A DNA stretch of 64,000 bases from Archangium violaceum Cb vi76 (GTDB lineage: Bacteria > Myxococcota > Myxococcia > Myxococcales > Myxococcaceae), in the NCBI RefSeq assembly GCF_000733295.1, contig NZ_JPMI01000003.1, positions 1 through 64,000 on the forward strand, in the 5' to 3' direction. Every line of letters starts with the position of its first letter. Positions within the stretch are counted from its first letter, which is position 1. Below are positions 9,094-19,100 of this stretch, one piece after another. The position numbers and the translations under genes are program-made. The notes below the pieces were generated by a model. It saw only the letters and a list, made by a program, of their open reading frames with translations, did not search any database and was not told the DNA's origin.

Positions 9094-10287
9094 ATGAGTG
9101 ACCAGGCCCCCAGCGCCGAGCCTCTCCCGCGGGTGCCGGGCTCGCGCAACACGGGCCTGGACCGTGCGCGGGCGGTGGCCACCATGGCGATGGTGATGGG
9201 CCACACGCTGGACGCGGTGCTGTCGGACGCGGCGCGCCATGGCGTGGGCATGGTGACGTACTGGTCCCTCCGGGCCGTGACGGCGCCGCTGTTCCTCTTC
9301 GTGGCCGGCTGGGCCTTCGCGACGACGGTGCAGCGCACGGGCGCGCATGGCTGGGGCGTGCTGCGCCGGTACCTGCCGCGCGTGGGATTGCTGCTCGGCT
9401 GGGGTTACCTCCTACGTTGGCCCGGCTGGGGGCTGCCCCTGCTCTTCGCCGGCGACGAGACGGTGTGGCGGCACTTCCTGGCCTTCGACGCGCTGCACGG
9501 GGTGGCGGCGGCGCTGCTGATGGGCGCGAGCGTGCTGTCGGTGCTGAAGGGACGGACGGCGCGGATGAGGGCGTTGGCGGCACTGGCGGTGCTCGTGCCG
9601 CTGGCGAGCCCGTGGGTACGCGCGACGGTGCTGGCGGGTGGATGGCCCCTGGCGCTGGAGCAGGCGCTGGCGAGCAGGACGTCCAACTTCCCCATCTTCC
9701 CCTGGTCCTCGTACTTCTTCATGGGAGGCCTCGCGGGGCTGGGGCTCGCGGAGGTGAAGCGGGTGCCGCATTGGTTGTGCCTGATGGGCACGGGCACGGG
9801 CATCCTGGCGCTGATGTCGCTGTGGGGCGGAGACCCCCGGGTGAGCGACCCGACGCTGGTGGCGTGGCGGGTGGGGTTGCTGTCGGTGGCGGCCGGGGTG
9901 GCGATGCTGCTGCCCTCGAGACTGGACCGGTGGATGGCGCCCGTGGGACGCGCGTCGCTCTGGGTCTACGTGGTGCACCTGCCCCTGGCGTACGGCTGGT
10001 CCAATGTCGCGGGCCTGGCGTCCCGGCTGGGCCGCTCGCAGGACGCGCTGCCCGCGCTGGGACTGGCATTGTCCGTGTTGACGGTGTCGCTGTTGATCGC
10101 CCTGCCAGCGAAGAAGCTCCACGGCCGCTGGCGGAAGCGCGACCGTGGGTCCGCCCGTCCGGGTCCACATCCGGAACCCGCCGCCCCACACGGTGAGTCC
10201 ACCCCTCGCCCTCCGGGAGAGGAGCCCCTCGTCGTTCAAAGGGGGGGCAAGCCCCCCGGGGTGAGGAGTCCGAGGCTCCCAGGTTGA
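9094..10287 (+). CDS. Polytopic membrane acyltransferase-like protein
   Basis: 397 residues with about ten hydrophobic segments. The N-terminus (GLDRARAVATMAMVMGHTLDAV) has the R/D-x-x-R-A-x-A and M-x-x-GH pattern of membrane acyltransferases of the HGSNAT/DUF1624 and acyltransferase-3 superfamilies, which transfer acyl groups to sugars or lipids in the envelope. A conserved aromatic stretch (FPIFPWSSYFFMGGLAGL) is also typical. The last ~45 residues (after KKLHGRWRKRD) are Pro/Gly/Arg-rich and encoded by an intergenic-type repeat, so the original stop may have been lost to repeat insertion. Thirty bp after dnaN, same strand, so possibly cotranscribed. Substrate unknown. Confidence 0.75.
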   Translation: MSDQAPSAEPLPRVPGSRNTGLDRARAVATMAMVMGHTLDAVLSDAARHGVGMVTYWSLRAVTAPLFLFVAGWAFATTVQRTGAHGWGVLRRYLPRVGLLLGWGYLLRWPGWGLPLLFAGDETVWRHFLAFDALHGVAAALLMGASVLSVLKGRTARMRALAALAVLVPLASPWVRATVLAGGWPLALEQALASRTSNFPIFPWSSYFFMGGLAGLGLAEVKRVPHWLCLMGTGTGILALMSLWGGDPRVSDPTLVAWRVGLLSVAAGVAMLLPSRLDRWMAPVGRASLWVYVVHLPLAYGWSNVAGLASRLGRSQDALPALGLALSVLTVSLLIALPAKKLHGRWRKRDRGSARPGPHPEPAAPHGESTPRPPGEEPLVVQRGGKPPGVRSPRLPG

Positions 10288-10291
10288 GCCC
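10201..10291 (+). repeat. Dispersed REP-like intergenic repeat, copy A (interrupted)
   Basis: The stretch starts CCCCTCGCCCTCCGGGAGAG, continues with GGGGTGAGG and ends CGAGGCTCCCAGGTTG. The same ordered blocks recur at 35878-35937. Copy A carries about 30 extra bases in the middle (from 10223), including the self-complementary GGGGGGGCAAGCCCCCC. It encodes the odd C-terminus and stop region of the preceding membrane protein. Confidence 0.7.
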
Positions 10292-10378
10292 GTAAGGCCG
10301 ACCCGTGCGTCTGTGCTAGGCTGAACCTCCGGGTCCGAGGACACGGGCCCCGCTTTTCCTGAGAGGTAACGGGAGCCC

Positions 10379-13300
10379 ATGCCGTCGTACCGGATCGCCA
10401 CGCTCCTGACGCTGGGCCTCACGGTCCTGCTGTGGGGGAGGGAGGCTCGGAGCGGAGAGCCTCCGGGGCGCATCGGCTTCCGCAGCTACGGCACGGAGTC
10501 CGGCATCGAGAACCACGACATGTCCTGCGTGCTGCAGGACGCGGCGGGGTTCGTCTGGGTGTGCGCCGCGGATGCGGTGTACCGCTTCGATGGCGAGCGC
10601 TTCGAGCGCTTCGGGTTGGACGCGGGGCTGCCCTCGTCCAGCGTGAGGGACGAGACGCTCGACTCCCAGGGCCGGCTGCTGCTGGCCACGCAGAAGGGCG
10701 TGGTGCGCTGGGACGGGAGCCGCTTCGCCGCCGTGCCGATGACGGGCATCCCCACGCAGGTGTGGAGCATCCGCGTGGACGCCGGAGGCCGGCTGGTGGC
10801 GGGCACCGAGCAGGGCCTGTACGTGGAGGTGGAGCCGGGGCGTTTCGTGCCGATGCCGGGATGGCCGGGCGGCCCCGCCATGGTGCTCTGGACGGATGCC
10901 TCGGGCGCGCTCCAGGTGGGCTCGGGCTCGCGCGTGTTGAGCCGGGATGTGGCGGGGCGCTGGCTCATCCATGAGGTGCCGGGGCTCCGCAATTCCGTCA
11001 CCGACCTGGTGCGGGACGGACTGGGCCGTCTGTGGGCGGGCAGCGAGGGCTGGCTGGCCGTACAGCCGCGCGAGGGCATGTCCTTCGAGGAGCGCTCGCA
11101 CCTCATCCAGGGGATGATGGGAGCGGGGCGCCGCCTGCGCGTGGGCCAGCGCGGACAACTGCTGGTGCCCAACTACCGGGGCCTGCTCTCGGTGGAGGGC
11201 GAGCGGGTGGAGTTGCACCGGCTGGGCCTCTCGGAGCGCGCGTCGCGGATGCGGGACGTGCTGCATGACCGGGAGGGCACGCTCTGGGTCGTGAGCCTGG
11301 GCGTGCACCGCTCCCTGGGCCGGGGGTTGTGGACCGTGCACGACATCTCCACGGGGATGCACTCGAGCATGATCTGGGGCCTCACCCGCGATAGCCACGG
11401 GACGTTGTGGGTGGGCACGGATGATGGGCTGGCGCGGGCCTCGTCCGCGGGCTGGGTCCACGTTCCCGCGCTGCGCGGGTATTCGCTCAAGAGCCTCGAG
11501 GAGGGCCCGGACGGTGCCCTGTGGGCCGCGGGCAACCCGGAGGGGCTCCACCGCTACGAGCCCTGGAGTGGGAAGGTGCGGACGTACGGTGTGCCGGAGG
11601 GCCTGCCAGGGCGCTACACGTTCGATCTGCTGTGGGAGCCGGATGGAACGCTGTGGGCGGCCACCAGCGCCGGCCTGTTCCGAGGCGTGTACCGGGACGG
11701 GGACTGGGCCTTCGAGCTGGTGTTGCCGCACAGCCGGCGGACGTTCTTCGGTGGCGTGGAGCGGGACGGGACCGGGAGGCTGTGGGCGGCGGGGGATGGG
11801 CTCTACGTGCGCGAGGGGGGCGTGTTCCGCCGCCTGGGCTCCGCCGAGGGGCTGCGGGACGAGCGCGTGCGCTACCTGGTGGCGCGGCGCGACGGCCGGG
11901 TGTGCGTGTCCTACGTGGAGCCGCTGGGGCTGAGCTGCTTCACCTACGAGGCGGGGCGCCTCACCGAGGTGTTCCTCCTGGACCGGAGCACGGGGCTGCT
12001 CAACGGCGTCACGTACATGGTGGGGGAGGACGCCGCGGGCCGGCTGTGGGTGGGGACGGGAGCGGGCGTGCACCTGGTGGGCGAGGACGGAATGCTGGAG
12101 CACTTCGGGGCCACCGGAGGGCTGCCGGGAGATGACTGCAGCGGCAACTCCTTCCTGGCGGAGGAGGACGGCACGGTGTGGGTGGGCACCTCGAGCGGGC
12201 TGGGCCGCTTCCAGGGCGCGCGCTACACCGGCCCGGCCGCGCCACCGCGGGTGGTGCTGCTGAACACGCGGCTCGGGCCGCACGAGGTGTCCGGCTCCGA
12301 GGTCCAGGGGCTCGCGGCGGAGCACGGAGACACGACGCTGTCGGTCCGGTTCGCCGACCTGGGCTCCCTGGACGAGGGGCACGTGGACCATGACGTGCGC
12401 CTGGTGGGGATGGATGACTGGCACGCGGTGCCGGGCCGCTCGGTGCGCTACAGCACGCTCCCCGCGGGCAGCTACCGCTTCGAGGTCCGCGCCCGCAACG
12501 ACTGGGGGCCCTGGGGACCGGTGACGGGCTTCGACCTGGTGGTGCATCCCGCGTGGTGGGCGTCCTGGTGGGCGCGGGGCCTGGGCGTGCTGCTGCTGGG
12601 CCTGGCCGTGGCGGGCGTGGTGCGCTGGCGCGTCATCGCCCTGCGGCGCACGAACCTCGAGCTGGAGCGTCTGGTGGCGGCCCGCACCGCCGAGCTGGAC
12701 CAGGCCCGCCAGAAGGTGATGCAGGCCGAGAAGCTCTCCGCCATGGGGCAACTGCTGGCGCGGCTCTCGCACGAAATCAACAACCCGCTCACGGCCATCC
12801 ACACCAACCTGCCGGTGGTGCGCGAGTACTTCGATCAGCTGTCCGTGGTGTTGCGGCGTTGCCAGGCGCGGCTGGAGGAGCACCCCGAGGACGTGGAGGA
12901 GGTGAAGCGGCTGTGGCGGGAGCAGGACGTGGAGTTCCTGCTCCAGGACACGCCGGACGCGCTGGAGGCGATGCAGCACGCCACGGAGCGCATCCGCGGA
13001 ATCCAGGCGGATTTGAGGGCGTTCCTGCGCGGCGAGGGCCCGAGGCTCGAGCCGGGAGACCTCAACGCGGTGGTGCGCGAGACGGTGGAGATGGTGCGGC
13101 GCTCGCTGCCCGAGGGGACGCGGGTGGAGGTGCGGTGTGGCGAGCTGCCGGTGTTCTCCTTCCACCGGGGACAGATGGGGCAGGTGACGCTGAACCTGCT
13201 GCGCAACGCCCTGGACGCGCTGGGCGGGAAGGGCGAGGTGCGGGTGAGCACGTCCGTGCGCGGTGGCATGGCCGAGCTGGTGGTGGCGGATGACGGCCCG

Positions 13301-13522
13301 GGCATTCCCCAGGAGCTGAGGGCCCGCATCTTCGAGCCCTTCTTCACCACGAAGGACGTGGGGAAGGGCTCGGGGCTGGGACTGGCCATCTGCCGCCAGC
13401 TCATCACGGAGAACCACGGCGGGACGCTGGAGCTGGACACGTCCGTGGAGCGCGGCGCCTGCTTCCGGGTGCGGCTGCCGTTGGCCGGGGCGGACGAGAC
13501 CGCCGAGCGCAAGGTGGCGTGA
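10379..13522 (+). CDS. Sensor histidine kinase with periplasmic beta-propeller (Reg_prop/Y_Y_Y type)
   Basis: 1047 residues. A signal peptide (about 1-26) leads into a long periplasmic region with repeated DGLGRLWAGS, DSHGTLWVGTDDGL and DAAGRLWVGTGAGV strands, the hallmark of two-component propeller (Reg_prop) repeats. A Y_Y_Y-type Ig domain follows (about 640-722, ending YRFEVRARNDWGPWG). One membrane helix (about 730-755) precedes a coiled coil, HisKA with His798 in RLSHEINNPLTAIHTN, and HATPase motifs NALDAL, DDGPGIP, FEPFFTTK and GSGLGLAIC. Unlike Bacteroides hybrid sensors there is no fused receiver or AraC output, so a separate regulator is needed. Such propellers often sense oligosaccharides; that is family knowledge, not shown here. 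Confidence 0.92.
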   Translation: MPSYRIATLLTLGLTVLLWGREARSGEPPGRIGFRSYGTESGIENHDMSCVLQDAAGFVWVCAADAVYRFDGERFERFGLDAGLPSSSVRDETLDSQGRLLLATQKGVVRWDGSRFAAVPMTGIPTQVWSIRVDAGGRLVAGTEQGLYVEVEPGRFVPMPGWPGGPAMVLWTDASGALQVGSGSRVLSRDVAGRWLIHEVPGLRNSVTDLVRDGLGRLWAGSEGWLAVQPREGMSFEERSHLIQGMMGAGRRLRVGQRGQLLVPNYRGLLSVEGERVELHRLGLSERASRMRDVLHDREGTLWVVSLGVHRSLGRGLWTVHDISTGMHSSMIWGLTRDSHGTLWVGTDDGLARASSAGWVHVPALRGYSLKSLEEGPDGALWAAGNPEGLHRYEPWSGKVRTYGVPEGLPGRYTFDLLWEPDGTLWAATSAGLFRGVYRDGDWAFELVLPHSRRTFFGGVERDGTGRLWAAGDGLYVREGGVFRRLGSAEGLRDERVRYLVARRDGRVCVSYVEPLGLSCFTYEAGRLTEVFLLDRSTGLLNGVTYMVGEDAAGRLWVGTGAGVHLVGEDGMLEHFGATGGLPGDDCSGNSFLAEEDGTVWVGTSSGLGRFQGARYTGPAAPPRVVLLNTRLGPHEVSGSEVQGLAAEHGDTTLSVRFADLGSLDEGHVDHDVRLVGMDDWHAVPGRSVRYSTLPAGSYRFEVRARNDWGPWGPVTGFDLVVHPAWWASWWARGLGVLLLGLAVAGVVRWRVIALRRTNLELERLVAARTAELDQARQKVMQAEKLSAMGQLLARLSHEINNPLTAIHTNLPVVREYFDQLSVVLRRCQARLEEHPEDVEEVKRLWREQDVEFLLQDTPDALEAMQHATERIRGIQADLRAFLRGEGPRLEPGDLNAVVRETVEMVRRSLPEGTRVEVRCGELPVFSFHRGQMGQVTLNLLRNALDALGGKGEVRVSTSVRGGMAELVVADDGPGIPQELRARIFEPFFTTKDVGKGSGLGLAICRQLITENHGGTLELDTSVERGACFRVRLPLAGADETAERKVA

Positions 13523-13526
13523 GGGC

Positions 13527-13928
13527 TCAGCGCGGGGGAGCGCTCGTGGACGCGGCCTGTACGGCTTCCAGCAGGGGCCCCATGCCCATCGCCTCCACGC
13601 GCTCCCTCATGTAGCTCATGCACTCGAGGACGATGGACGGTGGCGGGTTGGGCGCGGCGGGGTCCTTGGCGTAGTGCGCGAGCACCTGGCTGAAGTCTTC
13701 GGCGAGCGTGGCCTGGAAGGGGGCCTGGGACTCCATCGCCAGCAGCGCCGCCCTCAGCTTGTTCAGCAGCCGCTGGAGGCTTCCCCTGGCGGAGGGCAGC
13801 TGCTTGCCGAGCTCCGCCAGCAGACGCTTCCGCTTCTGGCACAACGCCTCCGGCTCTGGCTTCAGGTGGCCCAGGAAGGCCTTCACTTCATCGGGTAGAT
13901 CCGCGGGAATCTCCTCGGGTTTGAACAT
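13527..13928 (-). CDS. Small helical protein, paralogue of the 15320-15787 product
   Basis: 133 residues from the ATG at 13928, the start that aligns with its paralogue. It begins with P-x-x-x-P-DEVK and continues HLKPEPEAL, RKRLLAEL, LQRLLNKL, QATLAEDFSQ, PPPSIVLECM and AMGMGPLLEAV. The second small protein in this cluster shares the same ordered motifs, so the two arose by duplication. Predicted all-helical, without a signal peptide, so cytoplasmic. No family recognised. Placement around an EF-hand-loop protein gene suggests a partner or chaperone-like role, which is inference only. Confidence 0.75.
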   Translation of the reverse strand: MFKPEEIPADLPDEVKAFLGHLKPEPEALCQKRKRLLAELGKQLPSARGSLQRLLNKLRAALLAMESQAPFQATLAEDFSQVLAHYAKDPAAPNPPPSIVLECMSYMRERVEAMGMGPLLEAVQAASTSAPPR

Positions 13929-13972
13929 GGCGGGCTCCTCGTTGGAGGTTGGAGAGGGAACGTCGGGGAAGG

Positions 13973-15253
13973 TCAGTACGAGCCACAGCCCGCGGCCTGC
14001 ATCCGCCGCAGGACCTCGACCAGCTGGAAGATCTGCCAGGCCTGCTGCATGGCCTCGTGGTGCACCGGGCTCTGCCCCGCCTGCTGCGCGCCGTGCGTGG
14101 AGGCGGGCTTGCGCGTGCTGTACGACGAGCTCATGTCCGCCTCGTTGTAGCGGGTGTTCAGCTTGCGGATGCCGTGCTTCTCCAGGTCCACGAGCTCGCC
14201 CTTCTGGGTGATGCCGTCGCCGTTGCGATCCTCCCAGATCTTCAGACCCGCCAGCTCCGAGCCCTTCACCTGCCCATCCCCGTTCTTGTCGAAGTAGTGG
14301 GCGAGCTTCTCGTAGCCGTTCTTGAACGTGTTCTTCCCGTTCAAGTCGACGTGGCCGAACAGCTCTTTGCCGCTGGTGATCTTCCCATCCCCGTCCACGT
14401 CCCACACCAGCATGCCGTCGCCACCGGTCTTCGAGTCCCAGGGCTTGGTCCACTCGTTCTGGTTCTGGTTGCCCCAGAAATACAGGGGCTTGTTCTTGTT
14501 GGTGCCGTCGCGCTTGAGCTCGCCCACCAGCATGCCGTTGCTGTCACGGAACTCGGCGCGCATGTTGCTGCCGAGCCCCAGGCCCATGTCGCCGCCACCC
14601 TTCTTCCAGGCCTTGTTGGACTGCAGCTTCTTGAGCTGCTCGGCGCTCAGCGACTTCACCAGCTTGCCGTCCTTGTCGAAGACCTTGGCGGTCACCCCCG
14701 CCCCCAGCGCGGGCGCGCCGTTACCCGGGCGCCGATTCAGGCTCTTGGTCGACCACTGGCGGTCCGAGGGGTTCAGGTCGAACCCCTTGACCGTGTTGCC
14801 CTCCAGCTTGCCATTGCCCTTGATGTTGCTGCCGGTGATGTCCGCCTTTCCGTTGCCGTTGAGGTCCAACACGATGGGCGACTGCTGCTTCGTCTTCGTT
14901 CCCGATTTGGTATCGAAGAACACGTCCCACATCTTCCCCTTCCCGTGCTGCTGCGGCTCCGTGGGGCAGGGCGGCGGTCTCGAGGGGCAGGGCGACGGCC
15001 GCTTGGTGCAGACCTGGGTGCTTTGGAAGGCGCTGAAGGACTGCAGCATGGAGATGGAGTTGAAGAGGCCGCCCAGCGTGTTGAGCGGGCGGTTGGAGGG
15101 GCACTTCTGGTAGGCGCCATTCAGCCCGCCCAGGGCCGAGGAGGAGAAGACGGCCGAGCTGAAGGAGAAGCTGGCGAAGCCGCCGCCTCGCGACGAGAAG
15201 CTGGCGGAGGCCTGGGACATCGCGAGCTGGAAGCTCTTTTGATTGATGAACAT
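13973..15253 (-). CDS. Protein with EF-hand-like calcium loops
   Basis: 426 residues. The first ~70 residues are Ser/Ala/Phe/Gly-rich (SFSSRGGGFASFSFSSAVFSS) with no classical signal peptide. A Cys/Pro-rich stretch (CTKRPSPCPSRPPPCPTEP) leads to a domain with several D-x-D/N-x-D/N-G loops: DLNGNGKADI, DVDGDGKITSGKELFG, DKNGDGQVKGSELAGL and EDRNGDGITQKGEL. This order of loops with SGKELFG is typical of calcium-binding modules found in RTX and VCBS-type exported proteins. The C-terminus is Gln-rich. Forty-four bp upstream of the small helical gene and 66 bp downstream of its paralogue, so the three form one transcript. Export route unknown. Confidence 0.75.
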   Translation of the reverse strand: MFINQKSFQLAMSQASASFSSRGGGFASFSFSSAVFSSSALGGLNGAYQKCPSNRPLNTLGGLFNSISMLQSFSAFQSTQVCTKRPSPCPSRPPPCPTEPQQHGKGKMWDVFFDTKSGTKTKQQSPIVLDLNGNGKADITGSNIKGNGKLEGNTVKGFDLNPSDRQWSTKSLNRRPGNGAPALGAGVTAKVFDKDGKLVKSLSAEQLKKLQSNKAWKKGGGDMGLGLGSNMRAEFRDSNGMLVGELKRDGTNKNKPLYFWGNQNQNEWTKPWDSKTGGDGMLVWDVDGDGKITSGKELFGHVDLNGKNTFKNGYEKLAHYFDKNGDGQVKGSELAGLKIWEDRNGDGITQKGELVDLEKHGIRKLNTRYNEADMSSSYSTRKPASTHGAQQAGQSPVHHEAMQQAWQIFQLVEVLRRMQAAGCGSY

Positions 15254-15319
15254 GGCGGAGTTCCTTTCCGTGAAAGGGATTGGATGTGGGGATTGTCGCT
15301 CGCGGGGCGCTGTAGGGCT

Positions 15320-15787
15320 TCAGCCCCGAATGCTGCCGAACCTGTGCTGCATCTGGAGCTCGTGCTCCTGCCGGTCCTCTTCCTCGGCGTCGGCCAGTGG
15401 CGGGTCGGGGAGTTCATCCACCACCGCCAGGAGGGGGCTCATGCCAATGGCCTCCAGGTACGAGCGCACGTGGTTCATGCAGTCGCCGATGATGTCGGGA
15501 GGTGGAATGACGGCGCCGGGGTGTTTCATGTAGCTGTCGAGCGCGGAGGAGAGCTCGCTGGCGAGCCGGGCCTGGAACGGAGCGTCGGGCCGCAGCGACA
15601 CGAGCACCGCCGCCACCTGACGTTGGAGTTGCTGGAGCGCCTCGGTGGACGACTCCTGCCGGGTGGTGAGCTCCGTCAGCAAGCGCTCGCGCTCCTGCGC
15701 CAACGCCTCGGGGGCGGGCCGCAGGTGGGCCAGGACGAGCTTCACCTCATCGGGCACGTCATGGGGGATCTTCTTGGGCTGGGGCAT
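15320..15787 (-). CDS. Small helical protein, paralogue of the 13527-13928 product
   Basis: 155 residues from MPQPKKIPHDVPDEVK; an ATG six codons upstream (15805) is possible. Shared ordered motifs with its paralogue are PDEVK, HLRPAPEALAQERERLLTEL, FQARLASELSSAL, PPPDIIGDCM and EAIGMSPLL. It has an extra acidic and polar tail (DAEEEDRQEHELQMQHRF). No signal peptide. First gene of the three-gene cluster. Confidence 0.75.
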   Translation of the reverse strand: MPQPKKIPHDVPDEVKLVLAHLRPAPEALAQERERLLTELTTRQESSTEALQQLQRQVAAVLVSLRPDAPFQARLASELSSALDSYMKHPGAVIPPPDIIGDCMNHVRSYLEAIGMSPLLAVVDELPDPPLADAEEEDRQEHELQMQHRFGSIRG

Positions 15788-15805
15788 TGTGGCTCCTCGG
15801 CTCAT

Positions 15806-16151
15806 TCGGCGAGAGGCCGGCCCTGGCCCGACATCCCATCCTCAACCGTCTTGTTCGAGAATGGAGGGCCATCGCGCGGTCGCAATCCGCTGCCGAATCA
15901 GGTGAAGGGGTGACTCTGGCAGGGTCGGCATGCGAGGGAGCGGCGGCAAGCCAGCGCCTCAGACCCTGGAGTCGCAGACGAAAGTCCTACAGCGAGCGCG
16001 AGTCATGCCCTCGAGTTCAGCCCGCCTCCCGGGCGCGCTCTTCACGAACTTGTCCAACTGTTGGACAAGTTCGGCGAGACCGTGCCCGGAGGGCTCCCTC
16101 CTGCTCTCGCGCTGAGAACAGACCCCTGCGCGGACTTTTCTTTCGGATGGC
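15806..16151. other. Intergenic region between kinase gene and helical-protein cluster
   Basis: About 345 bp without a supportable gene. Apart from the perfect palindrome at 16045-16073 I see no clear structure. It must contain the promoter for the leftward three-gene cluster and the 3' end of the large kinase transcript. Confidence 0.5.
16045..16073. promoter_or_regulatory. Perfect 14-bp inverted repeat
   Basis: The arm CGAACTTGTCCAAC is followed by one base (T, 16059) and its exact reverse complement, giving a 29-bp near-palindrome. It lies 79 bp past the stop of the large kinase gene and about 240 bp upstream of the leftward helical-protein gene. There is no T-run on either side, so a simple intrinsic terminator is not well supported. 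A dimeric-regulator operator is equally possible. Confidence 0.6.
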
Positions 16152-19100
16152 TCAGGAGGCGTCCGCGCACAGCCGCAGGCCGACGCTCAGGTCGCGGAAG
16201 CCGGGCTCGGGTGTCTCGCGGTTGGGGGAGCGCCCGGTGCTGGCGCCGAAGTAGTAGCTGCCCCCGCGGGCCGCCGAGCGGCCGGGCTGGAAGATGGAGT
16301 CGGTCCACTCGAAGACGTTGCCCACCATGTCGTCCAGGCCGAAGGGGCTGCGCGACTCCGGGTGGCTGCCCACCTCGTCCGGGCCGAAGCTCGCCCCCAC
16401 CTTGCCGTATGTCTCGTCGTAGTTGGCCTGGTGGGGCAGCAGCACGTCCCCGTGGGGGTACTCGCGCTCGTCCGCGCCCCGGGCGGCACGCTCCCACTCC
16501 AGCTCGTTGCACAGCCGCGCGCCGGGGACACGGCCCGTCTGGGCCAGCCACGCCGCGTAGGCCTTGGCGTCCGCGTAGTCGATGGCACCCACCGGCAGCC
16601 GCCGCCAGTCCTGCTCCACCCTGTTCGGCCGGGTGGTGTAGCGCAGGGGCTCCCCCTCGGGCGCCGCGTACGTCACCCCATTGGGATGGATGCTCAGGTG
16701 CCAGCGCCCATCCGCCAGCCGCTTCAACTCCACCTCGGCGTTCAACGAGGCCACCTTGGCGCCGTGCGGCGTGCGGCGGGTCCGCTCCTCGGGCGGCAGT
16801 GCCTCCAGCCAGCGCACGTATTCGCCATACGTCACCTCGGTGCGCGAGATGAGGTACGGCCCCGTCTCCACCTCGTGCAGCGGCGTCGTGTCGAAGAACT
16901 GGCGGATGTTCTCGTCCGCGGCGGTGCCGAAGAGGAAGGTGCCGCGCGGCACGTAGACGAAGCCCTCGGGGACGCTGGCCGTCTCGGGCAGGGCCACCTC
17001 CAGTGTGCGCTCGGGGCCGGGCTCGGCCCGCAGCACGTGGCGCACCGGCGCATACCCGGGCGCGCTCAGCTCCACCACCCAGGTGCCCCGCTCCAGCGAC
17101 AGCCCTTCCACGGGAGTGGTGCCCGCCTGGCGCGCCGCGGTGAGCACCCGCCGCCCATCACTCGTGGGCTCGTAGCGCGCCAGCGTCACCGTGGCGCCGG
17201 CGGGCCGCGTCCGCACCTTCACGTGCAGCGGCGCCTCGAAGCGGGCCAGCCGCTCGCCCGGGGTGTCGTAGAGCCGCAGACGCTGCAGCAGCTCGTCTCG
17301 CTCGCCGGGGCGGAAGGTGCGCTCGGCGAGCCGGGCGCGCTCCGCGAGCACGTCGGCGAAGGCGCCGCGCATCTCCTCGCGGCCCGGGTCGAGCACCAGC
17401 GCCTTCTCCATCTCCTCGCTGGCCCGCGCGTAGGCCTGCTGCGTCCCGGTTTGAATCCTCAGGGCCTCGGCCCACCGGGGCCGGGCCTCGTCCAGCTTCC
17501 CCGCGTCGAAGAGGGCGAAGGCCTCCGTCCGGGCCGCTTCCAGGGCGCGGTTCCGCTCCCGGGCGTGCTCCAGGCGGGAGCGGGCCTCGCTCAACTGCGT
17601 GCGCACCTGGCCCTCCAGCTCGTACCAGGCGTGGAGGCGCAGGCCGGCGTACACCAGTGCGAGCGAGGCGACGAAGCCCGCGGCCAGCATGCGCGTGAGC
17701 AGCCTCCCCTGGCGCACGCCTCCGCGCGAGGCCTCGAGGAAGGAGGCCTCGCGCGGGGTGAGGCTCTCCGGAGCGAGGCCGCCGACCTCGGCGAGGCGCC
17801 GGGCGCCCCACAGCGCCTCGCGTGGGCGTCCCATCCGCTCCCACTCGGCGGAGGCGTGCTCCAGCCGGGCGTGGAGCTGACGGGCCTCGTTCGCCTCGGC
17901 CAGCCACTGGGCGAGCGTGGGCCAGCCGGTGAGCAGCGCCTCGTGGGCGATGTCGAAGGTGGTGCCCTCCTCGGTGCGGCGCACCATCACGAGCCGCGCG
18001 CGGATGAGCGCCTCCAGCGCGGCGCGCGAAGCCGGGTCCTGTCCCAGCAGCTCGGCCTCGGTGCGGCGGGCGCGGGTGCCGTCCACCGTGACGAGCCGCA
18101 TGAGCAACTGCCGCGCCGCCCCCTGCTGGTCCGGCAGCAGTTGGGCGATGACGCCATCCGCGTACCGGGCGAGCGCGCCACTGACGCCGCCGAGGGCCTC
18201 CAGCGCCGCGGCGGGGATGATGCCGCGCTCGCTGTCCCTCGCCTCCCACAGCTCGGCGAGGGTGAACTGGAGCAGGGGCAGGCTGCCCTCGGCGCGCAGG
18301 GTGGACTCCACCAGCGTGTCGATGAGGGCCTCGGACTCGAAGTGCGCGCCCTTGGCCCGGGCGGGGCCCGTCACCACCTCGCGCACCTCGGCGCGGCCCA
18401 GGGGGCGCAGCAGGTAGAGGGCACGCGACAGGGCCTCGCCCAGGCCGGGCAGCGCGCCCAGGCGGGTGAGGAAGTCGCTGCGCGAGGTGGCCAGCAGCCG
18501 CACGCCCGTCACTCCCGAGGCGAGCTGTCCCAGCAGCTCCGCCATGAGCGCGGCCTCCGTGGGCTCGCTCAGGGTGACGAGCTCCTCCAACTGGTCCACG
18601 TGCAGCACCACGCCGCGGCGGACGCCCTCGCCGAGGGCGGAGCGCAGGGCGCGCACGAGGGTGGTGGGCTCGGCGCGGGCGAGCTGCTCGAGGCGGGCCT
18701 CCTCCTGCCCGACATGGGGCGCGAGCGCGGCGGCGAGGGTGGCCACGGGCCGGCGGCCGGGCACCATGCGCGCCACGCCCCAGGACAGGCCGTCCTCCAG
18801 CGCGCCCTCGCGCACGTGGGGCAGCACGCCCGCCAGACACAGCGAGGACTTGCCCACGCCCGAGTCGCCGGTGACGAGCACGAAGGCATTGGCGCGCAGC
18901 CGCTCCAGCACGGCGCGCACCTCCTGCCGGCGGCCGAAGAAGAGGGCGCGGTGCTCCTCCTGGAAGGCATTCAGGCCGCGGTAGGGGTTGCCCTCGGGGA
19001 TGGGCGGAGCGGTGTCCCTGGCGCGCAGCTCCTCCAGCGCCTCCAACAGCGCATCGGCGGAGGCGAAGCGCTCGGTGGGCTCGCGGCGCAGGCAGCGGTC

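Noticed and set aside
10316-13417. Minus-strand open frame opposite the propeller kinase
   Set aside because: His/Pro/Arg-rich shadow without domain signatures.
16045-16073. Intrinsic terminator
   Set aside because: No T-run follows on either strand, so it was listed as a palindrome of unknown role.
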